Source: a bacterium (GTDB lineage: Bacteria > SM23-31). From it: a stretch of DNA of 64,000 nucleotides. A program made the position numbers and the translations under genes. The stretch's first letter is position 1; every line of letters begins with the position of its first letter. The stretch lies in contig JANQEH010000249.1 of assembly GCA_028278455.1 (NCBI GenBank), positions 32,710 to 96,709 of the forward strand, in the 5' to 3' direction. A model generated the notes under the pieces. The model had not been told where the DNA came from. It was given only the letters and a program-made list of their open reading frames with translations, and ran no database searches. Shown in pieces: positions 57,351 to 64,000 of the stretch.

Positions 57351-59270
57351 ATGGAAGAATTCAAACCTTATGTTCCGGATAATACTGATCTTAAAGAATT
57401 CACAATTAAAGCCGTTATTTCAGGCGCATTGTTCGGGATCATTTTCGGAGCGGCTAATGCTTATGTCGGACTCTATATCGGACTCACAGTCAGCACATCG
57501 ATCCCATTAGCTGTGATCGCCGTTGCATGGCTCAAAGTGCTTCAGCCAATTTTTGGAAAACCTTCGGTGCTGGAATACAACCAGATCCAGACAGCGGGTT
57601 CGGCAAGCTCCTCTCTTGCTTCCGGAGTAATTTTCACGATACCGGCTCTGTTTCTATGGGGATTCAATCCAGGGATATTCCAGATGGGTATGCTTGCACT
57701 TCTCGGCGGTATTCTGGGTATACTTTTCATGATTCCGCTGAGAAAATTCCTAATAGTAAAAGAGCATGGAAAGCTGCCATATCCCGAAGGTATTGCGACT
57801 TCAAAAGTCCTCATCTCTGCAGATATCGGAGGATCGAAGGCAAAGAATATATTCATAGGTATGGGCGTGGGCGCTGTCTTTAAATTTATCTACGGATTCC
57901 TCGGAGTATGGGTGGATAAGGTTTATATTCCGATCCCGGTACTGAATAAAGCCGAACTCGGCATTAAGCCGTGGCCGCTGCTGATGGGTATCGGTTACAT
58001 CCTGAATTTCAGGATCGCCGCCATCATGGTTTCCGGAGGTATGATATCCTGGCTGGGTATTATCCCGATAATCGCATATTTCGGTGAGCATATATCAACA
58101 CCTATGTTCCCGGAAACAACCCTGCCGATTGCCGCAATGAGCGCTGAGCAGATATGGGATAAATATATCCGCTACATCGGCGCAGGGGCAGTTGCCGCCG
58201 CGGGGATCATGACTGTTATAAAGGCATTTCCCGTGATGTACAGCTCTCTTATGGCAGGTGTAAAACAGCTGAAGTCATCAGCTCTCGACAACGCAGGAGA
58301 CGAAGTACCCAGAACACAGAAAGACCTCCCGATGAATGTCGTTCTGATCGGCGTCATAGCTGTGATTATCGTACTTGCTCTGACACCGAAGATCCTCGGA
58401 ATAGGAGTAACACCGGGCGTCAGAGTGATAGCTGCGGTTTGTATCGCTGTATTCGCATTCTGTTTCGTAACGGTATCCTCGAGAATAGTCGGGCTAGTAG
58501 GAGTAACATCGAATCCGACATCGGGAATGACGATAGTTACTCTACTCGGAACTGCATCGGTGTTCTATCTTTTTGGCTGGACAGGCGATATCGGCAAAAC
58601 AACCGCGTTAACCGTAGGAACCGTAGTTGCGATAGCGGCCTCCATTGCGGGTGATACATCGCAGGACCTCAAATGCGGTTATATCGTCGGAGCTCAACCG
58701 AGTAAGCAGCAGATTGCGGAGCTGATCGGAGTTTTAACTTCGGCATTCTTCATTGTATCGGCAGTATGGCTGCTTGGTAGGGTTTACACATTCGGTTCGG
58801 CTGATTTACCTGCTCCTCAAGCCACATTGATCAAAACAGTAATAGAAGGAGTTATGCAGGCAGACCTTCCCTGGGGACTTGTACTGACGGGAGTTACATT
58901 CGGGATAGTTGCAGAGCTTATAGGAATTCCATCCCTGGCTTTTGCAGTCGGTATGTATATTCCGCTTTCTACATGGACTCCGATCTTTGTCGGCGGTGTT
59001 ATAAGGTATTTTGTAGAAAAGAGCTGTAAAGGAGATGAAGACCTGAGGAAGCACAAAGAGGAAGAAGGTGTGCTGCTCGGATCCGGATTTGTTGCAGGTG
59101 AAGGTGTCATGGCAGTGATAATTTCATTTTACGCATACTGGATGGGCCAAAAACCGGAAGCTGTAGGCTGGGCGCTTTCCGGGAATACAAGTAAGGTAGT
59201 ATCATTGGTTGCATTCGCCCTAGTGGGATGGTTCCTGGTGCAGATGACAAGGAAGAAGAGAACAGCTTGA
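57351..59270 (+). CDS. OPT-family oligopeptide transporter
   Basis: FTIKAVISGALFGIIFGAANAYVGLYIGLTVSTSIPLAVIAVAWLKV; VGVTSNPTSGMTIVTLLGT; TSQDLKCGYIVGAQPSKQQIAELIGV. Confidence 0.92.
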   Translation: MEEFKPYVPDNTDLKEFTIKAVISGALFGIIFGAANAYVGLYIGLTVSTSIPLAVIAVAWLKVLQPIFGKPSVLEYNQIQTAGSASSSLASGVIFTIPALFLWGFNPGIFQMGMLALLGGILGILFMIPLRKFLIVKEHGKLPYPEGIATSKVLISADIGGSKAKNIFIGMGVGAVFKFIYGFLGVWVDKVYIPIPVLNKAELGIKPWPLLMGIGYILNFRIAAIMVSGGMISWLGIIPIIAYFGEHISTPMFPETTLPIAAMSAEQIWDKYIRYIGAGAVAAAGIMTVIKAFPVMYSSLMAGVKQLKSSALDNAGDEVPRTQKDLPMNVVLIGVIAVIIVLALTPKILGIGVTPGVRVIAAVCIAVFAFCFVTVSSRIVGLVGVTSNPTSGMTIVTLLGTASVFYLFGWTGDIGKTTALTVGTVVAIAASIAGDTSQDLKCGYIVGAQPSKQQIAELIGVLTSAFFIVSAVWLLGRVYTFGSADLPAPQATLIKTVIEGVMQADLPWGLVLTGVTFGIVAELIGIPSLAFAVGMYIPLSTWTPIFVGGVIRYFVEKSCKGDEDLRKHKEEEGVLLGSGFVAGEGVMAVIISFYAYWMGQKPEAVGWALSGNTSKVVSLVAFALVGWFLVQMTRKKRTA

Positions 59271-59345
59271 TTTAGATAGACTGTTCTGGTTTAAAACCTG
59301 AACCGGATTTGCTATATCTACTTGATTTGATTATAACTTAATCGA

Positions 59346-59683
59346 AACAACCCCCTGAATCCCCCTTTTCTAAGGGGGATTTTCAGCTTGATACATCAAT
59401 TTGGATTTTAATAATGCATTTTTTACTTTAATCATAGTCTAGTAGTGGGACAGACATTCCTGTCTGTCAAAAAGTCTATATGAGTATATTAGTTTTTTAC
59501 AATAATCACTCTAATGAAATTAAAGTCTATTAAGATATGGATTAAATGAGGAGGGCTGACAGACAGGAATGTCTTTCCTACTATAAATTGATAGGTTCAT
59601 AAGTATTAGACTAGATTATATTCTCACTTAAACGGGTATTAGAAGAGAATCCCCCTTAAAAAAGGGGGACTATGGGGGTTGTA
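59346..59683. repeat. Nested inverted-repeat element (A-C-...-C'-A')
   Basis: A 59346-59380 AACAACCCCCTGAATCCCCCTTTTCTAAGGGGGAT; C 59440-59468 TAGTAGTGGGACAGACATTCCTGTCTGTCA; C' 59557-59584 TGACAGACAGGAATGTCTTTCCTACTA; A' 59649-59683 ATCCCCCTTAAAAAAGGGGGACTATGGGGGTTGT. Confidence 0.7.
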
Positions 59684-59738
59684 TAAAATTTCATCAGCAG
59701 TAAGTCCGGGAAAAAAGCCTTTTCAATAATCAAATTCC

Positions 59739-60863
59739 TCATTCAAACGTTCGGACTTTCTCAATCTCTTTGCGAATGCGTTCCAGCGCAGTCTTGAATT
59801 CATCCGCCGGCGAACCAAGCGCTATCCTCAGGAATCCTTCTGTACCGAAATGCGTACCCGGAACAATCAGCACATCCTGGTTGTCACGTATCCGCTCCAC
59901 AAGTTCAACAGACGGGATCTCATGATTGTACTTCACATATGCTATCGGCCCCGCCTTGGATTCTATATAATCAAAAAAATCACCGAAGCTCTCCACCCAC
60001 TCCTTGAAAATCACACGGTTCTCACCGAGTATCTCCCGTGTCCGGGCATAAAGTCTCTGCCGATTTTCTTTTCTGACAGCAATCTGCGCAATACAGTCAC
60101 TGATGATATTGGGGCCGATGGTTATATAATCGTGCTGTGACCATGCTTCCGCCACCGTTTCCGGATCTCCGATTAACCAGCCTATCCTGACTCCCGGGAT
60201 ACCGTAAGCTTTTGATAATCCGCTAACGATAAACACCCTGTTCGACATACCCCAGAAACTCGGAGTCATATCTCCCTCGAGTTCTGCACCCTGGTATACT
60301 TCGTCCGCAATCAGATATGCATCGAATTTCTCGATCGCCTCTACTATTTTCTCCATTGAATCTTTTGAAAGAACCGATCCCGTTGGATTATTCGGATTAC
60401 TTATATAGATGAACTTTGTCTTTTCTGACATCGCGTTGTCGAATTCCTCCCAGTCCGGTTCCCAGTTCTTTTCCTGCAGCAGTGAAAAAGTCTTGACATC
60501 CGCTCCAAGGCTCCTCGGAACACCGTAGACCTGCATATAATTCGGTTTCTGGAAAAGCACCTCATCTCCTGTTTCTAACAGTGTAAGACAGAGAATAAAA
60601 TTCGCCTCCGAGCTTCCGTTGGTTACCTCAATGTGGTCAACAGTTGCTCCCGGGTAGAGTTTTGCGACCGCCTTGCGAAGCTCAATAGTCCCGTTGCTCT
60701 GGCTGTAACCCAGCGGCAGAGTGTCTATCTTGCTCATGTCGAGTCCCAGCTCGAAAAGATCCTTCAGACTTACCGGATGTACACCGCTCTCGGACATATT
60801 ATACTCGACTATATTCTCCCAGACAGACTGCATTCTCTCCATGTGAAACGGTTCGATCTTCAT
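59739..60863 (-). CDS. Class I/II PLP-dependent aminotransferase
   Basis: VTNGSSEANFILCLTLLETGDEVLFQKPNYMQV, YISNPNNPTGSVLS, LIADEVYQGAE, VSGLSKAYGIPGVRIGWLIG. Confidence 0.92.
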   Translation of the reverse strand: MKIEPFHMERMQSVWENIVEYNMSESGVHPVSLKDLFELGLDMSKIDTLPLGYSQSNGTIELRKAVAKLYPGATVDHIEVTNGSSEANFILCLTLLETGDEVLFQKPNYMQVYGVPRSLGADVKTFSLLQEKNWEPDWEEFDNAMSEKTKFIYISNPNNPTGSVLSKDSMEKIVEAIEKFDAYLIADEVYQGAELEGDMTPSFWGMSNRVFIVSGLSKAYGIPGVRIGWLIGDPETVAEAWSQHDYITIGPNIISDCIAQIAVRKENRQRLYARTREILGENRVIFKEWVESFGDFFDYIESKAGPIAYVKYNHEIPSVELVERIRDNQDVLIVPGTHFGTEGFLRIALGSPADEFKTALERIRKEIEKVRTFE

Positions 60864-60874
60864 GATGCTCTTCC

Positions 60875-61345
60875 CTATTTTATAAAATTTTTTCGTATCA
60901 GATCAGAAACCAGGTTAAACCAGTTTCTTGTATTTTTAGATATGGCATTATCTTCAAATTCTGCGTTCAATATTATATTATAATCATTAGACAGCGAGAA
61001 TTCCACAAAAATCTCAGAATTTACCCTGTCATCCAGCTCCAGGTACCCTTCACGGCCTTTGACATTATTGATCAATATCAGTTCTCCCCTCCTGTCTGCA
61101 TAATGAGAATAGATACAATTCTCATACTTTTCAGTCCTGCAGATGTCCTTTGTGACATCTGAGACGAGCAGGGTGATCTCACATTCATCAAAACTCATAT
61201 CGTGAAGTTCAAGACAGAAACTGATCAATCCTTCGGACAGTTCAACCCTCGTGAAATATGAGGTGAGAAATGTAGATATCGACGATATACTGTCAAGTAT
61301 ATCAGCAGGGATCTCTTCACTGTATTTCTTAATACAGATATTCAC
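60875..61345 (-). CDS. Hypothetical protein
   Basis: 156-aa ORF, GTG start overlapping the TAG stop of the upstream S9 peptidase gene (TAGTG). Confidence 0.6.
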   Translation of the reverse strand: MNICIKKYSEEIPADILDSISSISTFLTSYFTRVELSEGLISFCLELHDMSFDECEITLLVSDVTKDICRTEKYENCIYSHYADRRGELILINNVKGREGYLELDDRVNSEIFVEFSLSNDYNIILNAEFEDNAISKNTRNWFNLVSDLIRKNFIK

Positions 61346-63348
61346 TACTTTTTACTTCCTGCCTTCTTCAAATGCATTTCAAAGAATTTCTCGATCTTTG
61401 GGAATGCGTTCCGCCAGACATCTCCATCCTGGAAAACATGAAGCTGCCCGGGATAATACATAACGTCGAAATCCAGGTTGTATTTAACCATGCTTTCGAC
61501 GATCTCATCCATCTGGGAGAACGGCACATTCCGGTCTGCAGTACCCTGCAGGTTAAGAAGCGGAACATCTATATTCTGAACATAGGTGATAGGTGATCCC
61601 ACCCGGTATGGCTCAGGACTTTTATCGGGATGTCCGCCGAAAAACCTCACGAACCTGCCCCGGTAGTTGTAGATCTTGACCTGCGTAACCCAGTTATATA
61701 CACCCGCAACGTTAATACCCATGCTGAATGTTCCGGGATGTTTTCCGAGCGCATGCAGGGTCATATATCCGCCGTAGCTGAGTCCCCATACACCTACTCT
61801 CTCAGGATCCACGTAAGACTGCTCCTGCAGATACTTTCCGCCATTTATTACATCAATAACCTCATCGACGCCCATTTTCATATGGAGAGCATTCATGAAT
61901 TCCTTACCGTATCCGACACCACCCCGGAAATTGACTGAAAGAACGACATAACCGAGTTGAACAAGTCTCTGATGGTATGAATGAAAAAGCGAATACCCCC
62001 TTCTCGGATGCCAGCCGTATCTCATCTGCCGGATAGGGCCGCCATGCACCCAGACTACTGCCGGGTATTTCTTATTGGGATCCATGTTCTTCGGTTTGAA
62101 TAACCAGCCTACTATATCCCAGTCCAATCCGCCTTTATAAACAACTCTTTCCGGAACTGATATGTTATCTTCCGACCAGACCGGAGGCATCGAGAATGTT
62201 CTCTGGACAGCATTCATATTCTCGTCCGGGCTGCCGATCCAGATATCCGAGACCTTATACGGTCCGCAGTGTGTGAAGGCTATCTGAGAACCATCGGGAG
62301 ACCATCTTGCATCGATGTTCGTTCCCGGGTAATTGTCCGTGAGTTTCTTCAGGCTGCCGCCGTTAGAATTCATCGTGAATAAATGTCTCTCTTCGAGAGT
62401 TTCACGGTTGGAGGCAAAAATGATCTGCGATCCGTCGGGAGACCATGCAGGAAAACTGTCCTCGAATTCTCCCTGTGTGAGCTGTTTCGAGGTCCTGGCA
62501 TTGATATCGACCAGCCAGATATGGTTCCATCCGTCTGGATTCCTGATCATGATGAATTTATCTTCTGTTGGTGACATCATGGGTTGTGAACTGTCCAGAA
62601 CGTAATCATCGAATTCTTCGAAAATCTTCTCCTCAGCACGTGACTCAGGATCGATCACCCAGAATTCCCTGCCTTTTCCACCGCGGGTGCGTTTCTGAGC
62701 AAGTATCCTTTTACCATCCTTCAACCAGACCGGATTTGACAGCGGCTGTTTGTTATATTCCCATTCAACAAGTTTTGTCGAGAGGTCCATTATCCTGATC
62801 CGCGACCTGCTGGTTGTGTAAATCAACTTTTTGCCATCCGCAGAAAACACCGGATTCCTCATCGGGCTTGCAGTGGTCGAGAGCTGTAATGTCTTTTTGC
62901 TGGCAAATATATATTTCCAGACCTGCCCTTCTTTAGTATAAAGGATGGTCTTATGATCAGGAGATATCGCCGCCAGACGTTCATTTTCCTTCGTGTCGGT
63001 TATCTTTTCCGATGATCCCGGCGAGAGCCTCGACCTCCATATATCGCCGTTCTCCTGGTAGATGAACGATTTGCTGTCCGGCATCCAGACGATAGCAGAC
63101 GGAGATTCCTTTGTATCAGTGATCTTGATCGCGTCTCCCCCTCTTGCCGGCAGAAGCCAGAGGTTCACTCTGCCCTGGTCATCCACGACATATGAAATAT
63201 AATTTCCGTCCGGTGACCACTGGTGCTGGCTCACATATTTGATATTCACGACATCATCGATAGTTATTTCCGCACCCTGGAATGCGGATACCGCCGCAGG
63301 GATCAGCAATAATAGGGTAAAGATTGCAATTTTCCTGTATTTTTTCAT
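61345..63348 (-). CDS. S9-family peptidase (prolyl oligopeptidase/acylaminoacyl-peptidase-like), secreted
   Basis: Signal peptide; TolB/WD-like repeats (WSPDGNYISYVVD, WSPDGSQIIFASNRE, WSPDGSQIAFTHCG); VGVWGLSYGGYMTLHAL; GTADRNVPFSQMDEI. Confidence 0.93.
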   Translation of the reverse strand: MKKYRKIAIFTLLLLIPAAVSAFQGAEITIDDVVNIKYVSQHQWSPDGNYISYVVDDQGRVNLWLLPARGGDAIKITDTKESPSAIVWMPDSKSFIYQENGDIWRSRLSPGSSEKITDTKENERLAAISPDHKTILYTKEGQVWKYIFASKKTLQLSTTASPMRNPVFSADGKKLIYTTSRSRIRIMDLSTKLVEWEYNKQPLSNPVWLKDGKRILAQKRTRGGKGREFWVIDPESRAEEKIFEEFDDYVLDSSQPMMSPTEDKFIMIRNPDGWNHIWLVDINARTSKQLTQGEFEDSFPAWSPDGSQIIFASNRETLEERHLFTMNSNGGSLKKLTDNYPGTNIDARWSPDGSQIAFTHCGPYKVSDIWIGSPDENMNAVQRTFSMPPVWSEDNISVPERVVYKGGLDWDIVGWLFKPKNMDPNKKYPAVVWVHGGPIRQMRYGWHPRRGYSLFHSYHQRLVQLGYVVLSVNFRGGVGYGKEFMNALHMKMGVDEVIDVINGGKYLQEQSYVDPERVGVWGLSYGGYMTLHALGKHPGTFSMGINVAGVYNWVTQVKIYNYRGRFVRFFGGHPDKSPEPYRVGSPITYVQNIDVPLLNLQGTADRNVPFSQMDEIVESMVKYNLDFDVMYYPGQLHVFQDGDVWRNAFPKIEKFFEMHLKKAGSKK

Positions 63349-63507
63349 GGTTTACTCCTGTATGAAGATGTAATTGGCAGTTAAAAAAGGATGAATAGTA
63401 TAAATCTAAAGGATTTTTAATTAAATACAATATTTTTCCTGATTATTGGGTATTTCTTTAGAGGAGAGAGGTTTGGTAATCCTGGTCCTTAATTTCAGGC
63501 AATATTA

Positions 63508-63530
63508 AACAATCCCCTTAATCCCCCTGG
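63508..63530. repeat. Partial copy of A-type repeat
   Basis: AACAATCCCCTTAATCCCCCTGG, left half of the A consensus. Confidence 0.5.
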
Positions 63531-63634
63531 ACTATCTAATAATACTCTTGACTAAATAGAATTCTTTTATCGATACCTGTTAATCCGTTGCTACCGTCTG
63601 GTGAATTTAACTACTCATTTATTTTGACTGCTCA

Positions 63635-63656
63635 CTGTTGGTGTTTTCACCAGCAG
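63635..63656. repeat. Intergenic hairpin repeat
   Basis: CTGTTGGTG-TTTT-CACCAGCAG 9-bp stem; a related TGTTGGTGAAAACAACGACACAC follows at about 63673. Confidence 0.5.
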
Positions 63657-63800
63657 TGTATTTATGAGATGTGTTGGTGAAAACAACGACACACAGCTAA
63701 TAATATCTCACCGTAGAGGTGAGGGGCCTTCCCAGCTCTTTTATGCCGGTTATCCAGAAATGAACCTTATTCCAGCTCTCGTCGGGCTGTTATTAGTTAA

Positions 63801-63837
63801 AAAGACACTGGATTCCCGCCTCAGCGGGAACGACGCC
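63801..63837. repeat. B-type repeat copy
   Basis: AAAAGACACTGGATTCCCGCCTCAGCGGGAACGACG; same head as B/B' at 47588 and 47807. Confidence 0.55.
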
Positions 63838-63965
63838 CACGATTAATTATATACACTATGCGGGCGAACGCCGTTCGCTCCTACTGAATTATGATACCAG
63901 GGCGAGTAAACCTCGTCTCTGCGATAAGAATAACCCACTAAATAGTTTGTTACAGTGGATCAATG

Positions 63966-64000
63966 CAATCCTTATATTCCCCCTTAATAAAGGGGGATAA
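63966..64000. repeat. A-type repeat copy at window end
   Basis: CAATCCTTATATTCCCCCTTAATAAAGGGGGATAA. Confidence 0.55.

Noticed and set aside
63664-63846. 60-aa plus-strand ORF
   Set aside because: Falls across hairpin and B-type repeats in a non-coding region; no upstream RBS or homology signal
1-64000. tRNA or rRNA genes
   Set aside because: No convincing T-arm/acceptor pairing or rRNA signature noticed by eye; a tRNAscan-SE/Infernal run would be decisive

Overview
64 kb bacterial window, densely coding and moderately AT-rich. About 50 CDS are supportable; I saw no rRNA, tRNA or CRISPR array. Gene content (two PorV/PorQ-like proteins beside a FlgD/T9SS-like C-terminal cargo protein, group II GGGP synthase, FapA, FliD) suggests an FCB-superphylum lineage, but taxonomy is unresolved. 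Main observations: (1) a lipoprotein 1-Cys-type peroxiredoxin whose peroxidatic Cys codon is an in-frame TGA (26561-26563, minus), with reading frame and homology continuing to a TAG at 26237 and a perfect 8-bp GGUU-loop hairpin downstream. This is a probable selenoprotein that the ORF track splits. (2) Two distant genes (40336-41487 and 28801-30417) encode the same 34-residue helical repeat; in one protein ten units run with no indels. (3) A seven-gene co-directional cluster (12142-21129) looks like a complete hydantoin/cyclic-ureide to amino acid to amine to aldehyde to acid route. (4) A RecQ-like protein lacks the first motor domain and motif VI but keeps Zn/WH/HRDC modules. (5) A class II amidotransferase has Ser at the position of the catalytic Cys. 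(6) A nitroreductase is fused to tandem CxCGCGR...GH zinc-finger-like units. (7) A lipoprotein has consecutive acidic, Cys/His/Trp-rich and Ser/Arg-rich blocks. (8) Nested palindromic intergenic repeats occur at several loci. Calls come from reading sequence and translations only; no database search was run.
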